DNA of 38,899 nt from Pseudomonas frederiksbergensis (GTDB taxonomy: Bacteria; Pseudomonadota; Gammaproteobacteria; Pseudomonadales; Pseudomonadaceae): NCBI RefSeq assembly GCF_000802155.2, contig NZ_JQGJ02000031.1, positions 1-38,899 of the forward strand. Reading direction: 5' to 3'. A model generated the notes under the pieces. That model was not told the DNA's origin, did no database searches, and was given only the letters and a program-made list of their open reading frames with translations. This document shows, piece after piece, positions 15,012 to 22,330 of this stretch. Both the position numbers and the translations under genes were made by a program. Positions within the stretch are counted from its first letter, which is position 1. Every line of letters begins with the position of its first letter.

Positions 15012-16043
15012 ATGGATCTTGTCATTGCCCGCCCCGAAGGCCTGTACTGTCCGCCAGGAGATTTCTACATCGACCCGTGGCGCCCGGTGGAGCGCTCGGT
15101 CATCACCCACGCCCACGGCGACCATGCTCGTGGCGGCAACCAGCACTACCTGGCCGCGGCACCCGGCGAAGGCATTCTCCGCTCGCGACTGGGCCAGGAC
15201 ATCAACCTGCAAACCCTGCCGTATGGCGAACCCTTGCAACATCACGGCGTGACCCTGAGCTTTCATCCCGCCGGCCATGTGCTGGGCTCGGCCCAGGTCA
15301 GGTTGGAATACGAGGGCGAAGTGTGGGTCGCCTCGGGGGACTACAAAGTCGAGCCCGACGGCACTTGCGCACCGTTCGAGCCGGTGAAATGCCATACGTT
15401 CATCACCGAATCCACCTTCGGCCTGCCGATCTATCGCTGGCAGCCCCAGGCGCAGGTCTTCGAGGAAATCAACCAGTGGTGGAGCGGGAACATCGCCGCC
15501 GGCCGGGCCAGCGTCTTGTTTTGCTATTCCTTCGGCAAGGCCCAGCGGATTCTCCACGGCATCGATGCCAGCCTCGGGCCGATCCTCGCCCACGGTGCGG
15601 TGGAGCCGCTGAATCGGGTCTATCGCGAAGCAGGCATTCAACTGCCGCCAACCCTATACGCTGGCGATTTCAAAAAGAATGACCCGATCGTGAGCCAGGC
15701 GCTGGTCATCGCCCCGCCTTCCGCCGGTGGCAGCAGTTGGATGCGTCGTTTTGGTGATTACAGCGACGCCTTCGCCAGTGGCTGGATGCGCTTGCGCGGT
15801 ACCCGTCGGCGCCGCGGCGTCGATCGCGGCTTCGTGCTCTCCGATCACGCCGATTGGCCCGGTCTGCTCTGGGCTATCGAACAGACCGGCGCCGAGCGAG
15901 TCATGGTCACCCACGGATCGGTCGCCGTGCTGGTGCGCCATCTCTGCGAACAAGGCCTCGACGCCCAGGGTTTCACCACCGAGTACGGCGACGACGAAGA
16001 AGACCTTGCCCAGGCGCCCGCCAGTGGCGAGGAGGCTTCATGA
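15012..16043 (+). CDS. ligase-associated DNA exonuclease (metallo-beta-lactamase/beta-CASP fold)
   Basis: The 343-residue protein has the metallo-beta-lactamase signature HAHGDH at residues 33-38, then the matching beta-CASP family pieces FHPAGHVLGSAQVRL, VASGDYKVEPDG and ITESTFGLPIYRW, and a C-terminal SDHADWPGL with the later metal-binding His. This is the nuclease of the Lhr-LIG-EXO-MPE group, related to SNM1/Artemis and CPSF nucleases, which process 5' DNA ends. There is no strong Shine-Dalgarno, so the start is chosen from homology-like length. Its TGA overlaps the ATG of the ligase gene by four bases (ATGA), so the two are coupled. Confidence 0.9.
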   Translation: MDLVIARPEGLYCPPGDFYIDPWRPVERSVITHAHGDHARGGNQHYLAAAPGEGILRSRLGQDINLQTLPYGEPLQHHGVTLSFHPAGHVLGSAQVRLEYEGEVWVASGDYKVEPDGTCAPFEPVKCHTFITESTFGLPIYRWQPQAQVFEEINQWWSGNIAAGRASVLFCYSFGKAQRILHGIDASLGPILAHGAVEPLNRVYREAGIQLPPTLYAGDFKKNDPIVSQALVIAPPSAGGSSWMRRFGDYSDAFASGWMRLRGTRRRRGVDRGFVLSDHADWPGLLWAIEQTGAERVMVTHGSVAVLVRHLCEQGLDAQGFTTEYGDDEEDLAQAPASGEEAS

Positions 16044-17728
16044 AGGCCTTCGCCGAGCTCTACGCTGAACTGGACGCCACCACCTCCAGCAACGCCAAGC
16101 TTGCCGCCATGCAAGATTATTTCAGCCAGGCTCCGCCGGAAGATGCCGCGTGGGCGGTGTATTTCCTTTCCGGTGGCCGTCCACGGCAGTTGGTACCGGT
16201 GAAGATCCTTCGGGAGTTGGCGGTCTGGGTGTCCGGGTTGTCGCTCTGGCTGTTCGAGGAAAGTTACCAGGCCGTGGGCGACCTGGCCGAGACCATTTCC
16301 CTGGTCCTGCCCGAATCGCCCTACAGCTCCGACGAAAGCCTGGCACTGTGGATCGAAGACAAACTGCTGCCCCTGCGCGGTGAAACGCCCGAGGTCCTGG
16401 CTGAACGGCTTCCGGCGCTGTGGGCGCAGCTCGACCGGCCGAGCCTGATGCTCTGCATCAAGCTCATCACCGGCAGTTTCCGCGTCGGCGTGTCCAAGCT
16501 GTTGGTCACCCGGGCCCTGGCGAGCATGGCCGGGCTGGACAGCAAACGGGTGGCCCAACGATTGGTGGGCTACACCGATCTGTCCCATCGCCCCACGGCG
16601 GCCAGCTACCTCAAGCTGATCGCCGTCGAGTCCGATGATGAACATGCCCAGCGCGGCGGCCAGCCTTATCCGTTTTTCCTGGCACACGCCTTGTCGCAAC
16701 CGGTGGAGCAATTCGACGCCCTGCTGGGGCCGGCCAGCGATTGGCAGGTGGAATGGAAATGGGACGGGATCCGCGCCCAGGTGATCAAGCGCGATGGCCA
16801 CTTGTGGGTCTGGTCTCGCGGCGAGGACCTGGTCACGGAGCGATTCCCGGAATTGCACCCACTGGTCCAGGCGTTGCCCGACGGCACGGTGATCGACGGC
16901 GAAATTGTGGTTTGGAAAGCCCCGCAAGCGGCCACCGAGGACGCCTTCGACCCGCAGGCACCGCTGCAACCGGCGGTGCAACCCTTCGCTTTGTTGCAAC
17001 AACGCATCGGCCGCAAGACCCTGGGCAAGAAAATCCTCGAAGACGCCCCCGTGGTAGTAATGGCCTATGACTTGCTGGAATGGCAAGGCGAGGACTGGCG
17101 CAGCCGCCCCCAGGCCGAGCGTCGCGAACAGCTGGAAACACTGGTTGCCCGCTGCCACAGCCCGGTCCTGTTGCCGTCGCCCGTCGTGACCGGCCGGGAC
17201 TGGCTCGACCTCGCCCGCCAGCGCGAAGCCTCCCGCAGCCTCGGCGTCGAAGGCATGATGCTCAAGGCGCGCGACGCGCTGTACGGCGTCGGTCGGACCA
17301 AGGACATGGGGGTGTGGTGGAAATGGAAGATCGATCCGTTCAGCGTCGATGCGGTGCTGATCTACGCCCAACGCGGCCATGGCCGACGCGCCAGCCTGTA
17401 CAGCGACTACACCTTCGCCGTGTGGGACAACCCACCGGGCAGTCGCGAACGCACGCTGGTGCCTTTCGCCAAGGCCTATTCCGGGCTGACCGATGCAGAG
17501 ATGCGTCAGGTCGACAGCATCGTGCGCAAGACCACCGTGGAAAAATTCGGCCCGGTGAGCAGCGTGACGCCAACCCTGGTGTTCGAGCTGGGCTTCGAAG
17601 GCATCGCCCTGTCCAAGCGCCACAAGAGCGGCATCGCCGTGCGCTTCCCGCGGATGTTGCGCTGGCGCCAGGATAAAACCGTCGAAGAAGCCGACACCCT
17701 GGCATCGCTTCAGGACCTGCTGAAATAA
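16040..17728 (+). CDS. ATP-dependent DNA ligase (ligase of the Lhr-LIG-EXO-MPE module)
   Basis: The 562-residue protein is an ATP-dependent DNA ligase of the type found with a helicase, exonuclease and phosphoesterase in bacteria. The nucleotidyl-transfer lysine is Lys240 in EWKWDGIRAQ (motif K-x-D-G). An N-terminal helical DNA-binding domain spans about 1-210 (SRF-like patterns such as KLITGSFRVGVSKLLVTRAL). An OB-fold follows, with a late motif in EGMMLKARDALYGVGRTKDMGVWWKWK. It has no primase or Ku-linked domains, so it is not LigD. Residue order and size support a full-length enzyme. The start ATG at 16040 overlaps the exonuclease stop and has GAGGAGG. The matching helicase and phosphoesterase lie 4.6 kb downstream, beyond an ABC cassette. 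Confidence 0.93.
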   Translation: MKAFAELYAELDATTSSNAKLAAMQDYFSQAPPEDAAWAVYFLSGGRPRQLVPVKILRELAVWVSGLSLWLFEESYQAVGDLAETISLVLPESPYSSDESLALWIEDKLLPLRGETPEVLAERLPALWAQLDRPSLMLCIKLITGSFRVGVSKLLVTRALASMAGLDSKRVAQRLVGYTDLSHRPTAASYLKLIAVESDDEHAQRGGQPYPFFLAHALSQPVEQFDALLGPASDWQVEWKWDGIRAQVIKRDGHLWVWSRGEDLVTERFPELHPLVQALPDGTVIDGEIVVWKAPQAATEDAFDPQAPLQPAVQPFALLQQRIGRKTLGKKILEDAPVVVMAYDLLEWQGEDWRSRPQAERREQLETLVARCHSPVLLPSPVVTGRDWLDLARQREASRSLGVEGMMLKARDALYGVGRTKDMGVWWKWKIDPFSVDAVLIYAQRGHGRRASLYSDYTFAVWDNPPGSRERTLVPFAKAYSGLTDAEMRQVDSIVRKTTVEKFGPVSSVTPTLVFELGFEGIALSKRHKSGIAVRFPRMLRWRQDKTVEEADTLASLQDLLK

Positions 17729-17732
17729 CAAC

Positions 17733-17745
17733 GCTCCCTCGCCAC
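17733..17745. repeat. solo REP core between ligase gene and ABC cassette
   Basis: GCTCCCTCGCCAC matches 13 of 13 bases of the right arm of the doublet at 14880-14898. It is a single half with no second arm, placed five bases after the ligase stop at the left junction of the ABC transporter cassette. Confidence 0.6.
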
Positions 17746-17971
17746 AAAAGCGCGGAGACAATGAACAGCACGCTCCATCCCGGTGCGCTTTTTGATGTAC
17801 GCTCACCCTCGCGCACCATCGCGTTCCGTCTCCTGCCGCCAGTGCTTTTAAAACACTTGTTCGGCACTATGGTTCGGAAATTGCTACCTTTATGCCGTCA
17901 TACCGTTCAGACCTTCACCGGTAACAATCCAACGCGCCACAAGCGCTCAAATTGGTTTTAGGGACTCAATA

Positions 17972-18754
17972 ATGAAAAAAGCACTGCTGACCCTTTCTGC
18001 ACTGGCATTGTGCATGGCTGCTGGCGCTGCCACGGCCAAGGAATACAAGGAACTGCGTTTTGGTGTCGACCCGTCCTACGCCCCGTTCGAATCCAAGGCC
18101 GCCGACGGCAGCCTGGTAGGGTTCGACATCGACCTGGGCAACGCGATCTGCGAAGAACTGAAGGTCAAATGCAGATGGGTCGAGAGTGATTTCGACGGCA
18201 TGATCCCGGGCCTCAAGGCCAATAAATTCGACGGTGTGATCTCCTCCATGACCGTGACCCCGGCCCGGGAAAAGGTCATCGACTTCTCCAGCGAGCTGTT
18301 CTCCGGCCCAACGGCTTATGTATTCAAGAAAGGTTCGGGCCTGAGCGAAGACGTTGCCTCGCTCAAGGGCAAGACCGTCGGCTACGAGCAAGGCACCATC
18401 CAGGAAGCCTACGCCAAGGCCGTGCTGGACAAGGCCGGCGTCAAGACCCAGGCCTACCAGAACCAGGACCAGGTCTACGCTGACCTGACCTCGGGCCGTC
18501 TCGATGCCGCGATCCAGGACATGCTCCAGGCTGAACTGGGCTTCCTGAAGTCGCCAAAAGGCGAAGGCTACGAAGTCAGCAAGCCAGTGGACAGCGAACT
18601 GCTGCCATCCAAGACGGCTATCGGTATCAAGAAAGGTAACAAAGAGCTGAAGGCACTTTTGGATAAAGGTATCAAAGCGTTACACGACGACGGCAAGTAC
18701 GCCGAAATCCAGAAAAAACACTTTGGCGATCTGAATCTGTACAGCGGCAAATAA
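17972..18754 (+). CDS. basic amino acid ABC transporter, periplasmic binding protein (AotJ/HisJ family)
   Basis: The 260-residue precursor has a Sec signal (MKKALLTLSALALCMAAGAATA) and a mature extracellular-solute-binding family 3 domain. It carries the family signature FGVDPSYAPFESKAADGSLVGFDIDLGNA and FDGMIPGLKANKFDGVISSM, with the KKGNKELKALLDKGI-type C-terminus. Such proteins bind arginine, ornithine, lysine or histidine in the periplasm. The gene is first in a binding protein-permease-permease-acylase-ATPase cassette, the same order as aotJQMOP in P. aeruginosa, but no argR follows, so I do not assign the aot names. A strong hairpin with a T run lies directly after the stop. GGGA precedes the start. 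The exact ligand cannot be read from the sequence. Confidence 0.9.
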   Translation: MKKALLTLSALALCMAAGAATAKEYKELRFGVDPSYAPFESKAADGSLVGFDIDLGNAICEELKVKCRWVESDFDGMIPGLKANKFDGVISSMTVTPAREKVIDFSSELFSGPTAYVFKKGSGLSEDVASLKGKTVGYEQGTIQEAYAKAVLDKAGVKTQAYQNQDQVYADLTSGRLDAAIQDMLQAELGFLKSPKGEGYEVSKPVDSELLPSKTAIGIKKGNKELKALLDKGIKALHDDGKYAEIQKKHFGDLNLYSGK

Positions 18755-18760
18755 TGCGCG

Positions 18761-18793
18761 GTGCCCATCCGGTTTCGGGTGGGCACTTTTTTT
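18761..18793 (+). terminator. intercistronic terminator/attenuator after the binding protein gene
   Basis: GTGCCCATCC pairs with GGGTGGGCAC (10 bp, one G-U) around a six-base loop, followed by seven T. It sits seven bases after the binding-protein stop and about 18 before the permease start. It would let more binding protein be made than the membrane components, the usual stoichiometry of ABC uptake systems. Confidence 0.85.
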
Positions 18794-18811
18794 CTGCCCA
18801 AGGCATCCTCC

Positions 18812-19540
18812 ATGTTTGAACAACTCCTACAAAATCTGGGGCTCTCGGCCTTCAGCCTGAAGGGCTTTGGCCCGCTGCTGATGCAAGGCACCTGGATGAC
18901 GATCAAGCTTTCTGCCCTGTCCTTGCTGTTAAGCGTCCTGCTCGGCCTGCTGGGCGCCAGCGCCAAGCTGTCCAGCGTCAAGCTGCTGCGTATTCCAGCC
19001 CAGCTCTACACCACGCTGATTCGCGGCGTACCCGACCTGGTGCTGATGCTGCTGATTTTCTACAGCCTGCAAACCTGGCTGACATCCTTTACTGATTTCA
19101 TGGAATGGGAGTACATCGAGATCAACCCATTCGGCGCCGGGGTGATCACCCTGGGCTTCATTTATGGCGCGTATTTCACCGAAACCTTTCGCGGCGCGAT
19201 CCTCGCCGTGCCCCGCGGGCAGGTTGAAGCGGCCACGGCCTATGGCCTCAAGCGTGGCCAGCGTTTCCGCTACGTGGTGTTCCCGCAAATGATGCGCTTT
19301 GCCCTGCCGGGCATTGGCAACAACTGGATGGTGATGCTCAAGGCCACCGCCCTGGTGTCGATCATCGGCCTGGCAGACCTGGTCAAGGCGGCCCAGGACG
19401 CGGGCAAGAGTACCTACCAGCTGTTCTACTTCCTGGTGCTCGCGGCGCTGATCTATCTGCTGATCACCAGCGCATCCAATGTCATCCTGCGCTGGCTTGA
19501 ACGCCGCTACGCCGCTGGAGCCCGGGAGGCCGTGCGATGA
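18812..19540 (+). CDS. basic amino acid ABC transporter permease 1 (AotQ/HisQ family)
   Basis: This 242-residue protein is the first of two membrane subunits. It has about five membrane helices and the binding-protein-dependent transport signature EAATAYGLKRGQRFRYVVFPQMMRFALPGIGNNW (EAA loop, contacts the ATPase). An upstream in-frame extension to 18761 runs through the terminator hairpin and is not plausible, so I chose ATG 18812 (AAGG nearby). The 3' end overlaps the next permease by ATGA. Partner subunits are the second permease and the ATPase at 21406; the binding protein is transcribed from the same operon through an attenuator. Confidence 0.9.
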   Translation: MFEQLLQNLGLSAFSLKGFGPLLMQGTWMTIKLSALSLLLSVLLGLLGASAKLSSVKLLRIPAQLYTTLIRGVPDLVLMLLIFYSLQTWLTSFTDFMEWEYIEINPFGAGVITLGFIYGAYFTETFRGAILAVPRGQVEAATAYGLKRGQRFRYVVFPQMMRFALPGIGNNWMVMLKATALVSIIGLADLVKAAQDAGKSTYQLFYFLVLAALIYLLITSASNVILRWLERRYAAGAREAVR

Positions 19541-20247
19541 TCGAACTCCTGCAGGAATACTGGCGACCGTTCCTCTACAGCGACGGCGTCCACATCACCG
19601 GCCTGGCGATGACCCTGTGGCTGCTCAGCGCTTCGTTGCTGATCGGCTTCGTGGTATCGATCCCGCTGTCCATCGCCCGGGTTTCACCCAAGTTCTACGT
19701 TCGTTGGCCCGTGCAGTTCTATACCTACCTGTTCCGTGGCACGCCGCTCTACATCCAACTGCTGATCTGCTACACCGGCATCTACAGCATCGAGGCGGTG
19801 CGCGCCCAACCGGTGCTCGACAGTTTCTTTCGCGACGCGATGAACTGCACGATCCTGGCCTTCGCCTTGAACACCTGCGCCTATACCACGGAGATTTTCG
19901 CCGGGGCGATCCGCAGCATGAACCATGGCGAAGTCGAAGCGGCCAAGGCTTACGGCCTGACCGGCTGGAAACTCTACGCCTACGTGATCATGCCGTCGGC
20001 CCTGCGTCGCTCGCTGCCGTATTACAGCAACGAAGTGATCCTGATGCTGCACTCGACGACCGTGGCGTTCACCGCTACCGTTCCAGACGTGTTGAAAGTC
20101 GCGCGGGATGCCAACTCGGCCACGTTCCTGACGTTCCAGTCGTTCGGGATCGCCGCGTTGATCTACCTGACCGTCACGTTTGCACTGGTGGGCCTCTTCC
20201 GCCTCGCCGAGCGCCGCTGGCTGGCCTTCCTCGGGCCGACCCACTAA
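19537..20247 (+). CDS. basic amino acid ABC transporter permease 2 (AotM/HisM family)
   Basis: The 236-residue inner membrane subunit has the amino acid permease (HisM/GlnP type) fold with about five helices. The EAA loop appears as GEVEAAKAYGLTGWKLYAY followed by VIMPSALRRSLPYYSNE, and YLFRGTPLYIQLLICY matches the conserved first helical region. Its start is within the ATGA overlap with permease 1, so it is translationally coupled. It forms the transmembrane channel with permease 1 and contacts the ATPase at 21406. No signal peptide or extra domain is seen. Specificity is inferred to be basic amino acids from the cassette order. Confidence 0.9.
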   Translation: MIELLQEYWRPFLYSDGVHITGLAMTLWLLSASLLIGFVVSIPLSIARVSPKFYVRWPVQFYTYLFRGTPLYIQLLICYTGIYSIEAVRAQPVLDSFFRDAMNCTILAFALNTCAYTTEIFAGAIRSMNHGEVEAAKAYGLTGWKLYAYVIMPSALRRSLPYYSNEVILMLHSTTVAFTATVPDVLKVARDANSATFLTFQSFGIAALIYLTVTFALVGLFRLAERRWLAFLGPTH

Positions 20248-20273
20248 GGCTTCCGTTCAGGACATACACGTAA

Positions 20274-21392
20274 ATGCGCCACCAGATCCATGACCTGCTG
20301 GCCCCGCTGCCGGGGACCGCACGCAAGATCCACAGCTTTCACTTCGGCCCGGAAAAAGCCGATGGCAAGATTTATATCCAATCGTCCCTGCACGCCGATG
20401 AGCTGCCCGGCATGCTCGTGGCCTGGCACCTCAAGCAGCGCCTGGCCGAACTCGAGGCATCCGGCCATCTGCGGCACGAAATCGTGCTGGTGCCGGTCGC
20501 CAACCCCATCGGCCTTGAACAAGTGCTGATGGATGTGCCCCTGGGCCGCTACGAGTTGGAGAGTGGACAGAATTTCAACCGCCGCTTCGTCGACCTGAGC
20601 GAAGAGATCGGCAACGAAATCGAAGGTCTGCTGACCGACGATCCGCAGCACAACCTGCAGCTGATCCGCACCAGCCTGCGCGACGCCCTGAATCGGCAGA
20701 CCGCCAGTACGCAATTGCAATCCCAGCGCCTGGTCCTGCAGCGACTCGCCTGCGATGCCGACATGGTGCTCGACCTGCATTGCGATTTCGAAGCCGTGGC
20801 CCACCTCTACACCACGCCCGAAGCCTGGCCGAAGGTCGAGCCGCTGGCGCGTTATATCGGTGCCGAAGCCAGCCTGCTGGCGACCGATTCGGGCGGCCAG
20901 TCGTTCGACGAATGCTTCACGCTGCTCTGGTGGCAACTCAAGGAACGTTTTGGCGAGCGATTCGAGATTCCCCTGGGCAGCTTTTCGGTCACTGTCGAGT
21001 TGCGTGGCCAGGGAGACGTCAACCATGGCTTGGCGAGCCTCGACTGCCAGGCACTGATCGAATACTTGATCCACTTTGGTGCCATCGACGGCGAACCGGT
21101 GCCGTTGCCCGACCTGCCCTACCCGGCCACGCCGTTGGCAGCCGTCGAACCGGTGGCGACGCCGGTCGGCGGGCTGCTGGTCTACAGCGCCCTGCCCGGC
21201 GAATACATGGAGGCGGGGCAACTGATCGCCGAGATCATCGACCCGGTCAACGACACCGTCACACCCGTTCATTGCCGTAACGCCGGGCTCCTGTACGCCC
21301 GCTCGCTGCGCCGCATGGCCACCGCCGGCATGGTCATCGCCCATGTCGCCGGCACCGAGGCCTACCGCAGCGGCTACCTACTTTCGCCTTGA
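20274..21392 (+). CDS. succinylglutamate desuccinylase/aspartoacylase-family metallohydrolase (AotO-like)
   Basis: The 372-residue protein has the zinc site pattern of the AstE/AspA family (M14-like): His40 and Glu43 in SSLHADELPGM, and a second His169 in DMVLDLHCDFEAVAHLYT. An acyl-hydrolase fold runs to about residue 290. The C-terminal region of roughly 80 residues (GLLVYSALPGEYMEAGQLIAEIID) resembles a biotinyl/lipoyl-like beta domain often attached to this group. It lies between the second permease and the ATPase of an amino acid uptake operon, the position of AotO in P. aeruginosa. The likely role is deacylation of an imported N-acyl amino acid, but the substrate is inferred. AGGA precedes the start. 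Confidence 0.85.
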   Translation: MRHQIHDLLAPLPGTARKIHSFHFGPEKADGKIYIQSSLHADELPGMLVAWHLKQRLAELEASGHLRHEIVLVPVANPIGLEQVLMDVPLGRYELESGQNFNRRFVDLSEEIGNEIEGLLTDDPQHNLQLIRTSLRDALNRQTASTQLQSQRLVLQRLACDADMVLDLHCDFEAVAHLYTTPEAWPKVEPLARYIGAEASLLATDSGGQSFDECFTLLWWQLKERFGERFEIPLGSFSVTVELRGQGDVNHGLASLDCQALIEYLIHFGAIDGEPVPLPDLPYPATPLAAVEPVATPVGGLLVYSALPGEYMEAGQLIAEIIDPVNDTVTPVHCRNAGLLYARSLRRMATAGMVIAHVAGTEAYRSGYLLSP

Positions 21393-21405
21393 GGATGCAT
21401 GCTCC

Positions 21406-22170
21406 ATGTACAAATTGACCATTGAAGGCCTGCATAAAAGCTATGGCGAACATGAAGTGCTCAAGGGCGTTTCGCTCAAGGCCAAGACCGGCGACGTCAT
21501 CAGCCTCATCGGCGCCAGCGGATCGGGCAAAAGCACCTTCCTGCGCTGCATCAACTTCCTGGAACAGCCTAACGACGGCGCCATGAGCCTGGACGGCCAG
21601 TCGATCCAGATGATCAAGGATCATCATGGCATGCGCGTGGCCGACGCCGACGAGCTGCAACGCATCCGCACACGCCTGGCGATGGTGTTCCAGCACTTCA
21701 ACCTGTGGAGCCACATGACCGTGCTGGAAAACATCACCATGGCACCACGCCGGGTGCTGGGCGTCAGCAAGCAGGAAGCCGATGACCGCGCTCGACGCTA
21801 CCTCGACAAGGTCGGCCTGCCGGCACGCGTCGCCGAGCAATACCCGGCGTTCCTCTCAGGCGGCCAGCAACAACGCGTGGCGATTGCCCGCGCATTGGCA
21901 ATGGAGCCAGAGGTCATGCTGTTCGACGAGCCGACGTCGGCCCTGGACCCGGAACTGGTGGGCGAGGTGCTGAAGGTGATCCAGGGCTTGGCCGAAGAGG
22001 GCCGGACCATGATCATGGTGACCCACGAAATGAGCTTCGCCCGCAAGGTGTCCAACCAAGTGCTGTTCCTGCACCAAGGCCTGGTGGAAGAAGAAGGCGC
22101 CCCGGAAGATGTGCTGGGCGACCCCAGGAGCGAGCGGCTCAAGCAGTTTCTCAGCGGCAACCTGAAGTAA
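21406..22170 (+). CDS. basic amino acid ABC transporter ATP-binding protein (AotP/HisP family)
   Basis: The 254-residue protein has all ABC ATPase motifs: Walker A GASGSGKST (37-45), signature LSGGQQQRVAIA (150-161), Walker B VMLFDEPTSALD (170-181) and the switch His in MVTHEMSFARKV. It energises uptake by docking on the EAA loops of both permeases at the cytoplasmic face. Size and sequence match HisP-type ATPases. The start at 21406 follows GAGG and gives MYKLTIEGLHKSYG; the upstream in-frame extension overlaps the previous gene and is not needed. It ends the five-gene cassette, followed by two hairpins (22180-22242) and then the repair helicase. No argR regulator gene follows, unlike the aot locus of P. 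aeruginosa. Confidence 0.94.
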   Translation: MYKLTIEGLHKSYGEHEVLKGVSLKAKTGDVISLIGASGSGKSTFLRCINFLEQPNDGAMSLDGQSIQMIKDHHGMRVADADELQRIRTRLAMVFQHFNLWSHMTVLENITMAPRRVLGVSKQEADDRARRYLDKVGLPARVAEQYPAFLSGGQQQRVAIARALAMEPEVMLFDEPTSALDPELVGEVLKVIQGLAEEGRTMIMVTHEMSFARKVSNQVLFLHQGLVEEEGAPEDVLGDPRSERLKQFLSGNLK

Positions 22171-22179
22171 ACCTCGACC

Positions 22180-22242
22180 TCCCCTGAAAATGGAGGGGCC
22201 AGGTGCTGTTTCTGTGGCGAGGGGATTTTATCCTCTCGCCAC
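22180..22242. repeat. hairpin plus REP-like inverted repeat after the ABC cassette
   Basis: A CTCCCCTGAAAATGGAGGGG hairpin is followed by GTGGCGAGGGGAT/ATCCTCTCGCCAC (22214-22242, one G-U in 13). The second one carries the REP core. Together they lie at the right junction of the ABC cassette and may end its transcription. Confidence 0.65.
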
Positions 22243-22330
22243 AGGGGTTCTACTGCGCCGATGAAGCATTAAACCTTTCGCATCTCGCCGTGGTCACTGA
22301 AAGAAGACCTTCAGGGCGCACGCGGCAGGC

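Noticed and set aside
13131..15641. 836-codon open frame on the minus strand
   Set aside because: It runs antisense across the acylase and into the exonuclease gene, spans the REP doublet, and has arginine/glycine-rich composition typical of shadow frames in GC-rich DNA.
15845..17806. 653-codon open frame on the minus strand
   Set aside because: It is antisense to the ligase gene with no ribosome site and no recognisable domain.
17729..17971. ArgR-type operator upstream of the ABC cassette
   Set aside because: No convincing TGTCGC-like pair found; only loose similarity.
22297..22314. CTG...CAG pair upstream of the repair helicase considered as a LexA box
   Set aside because: The spacing is 12 bases, not 10, and the core is not AT-rich.
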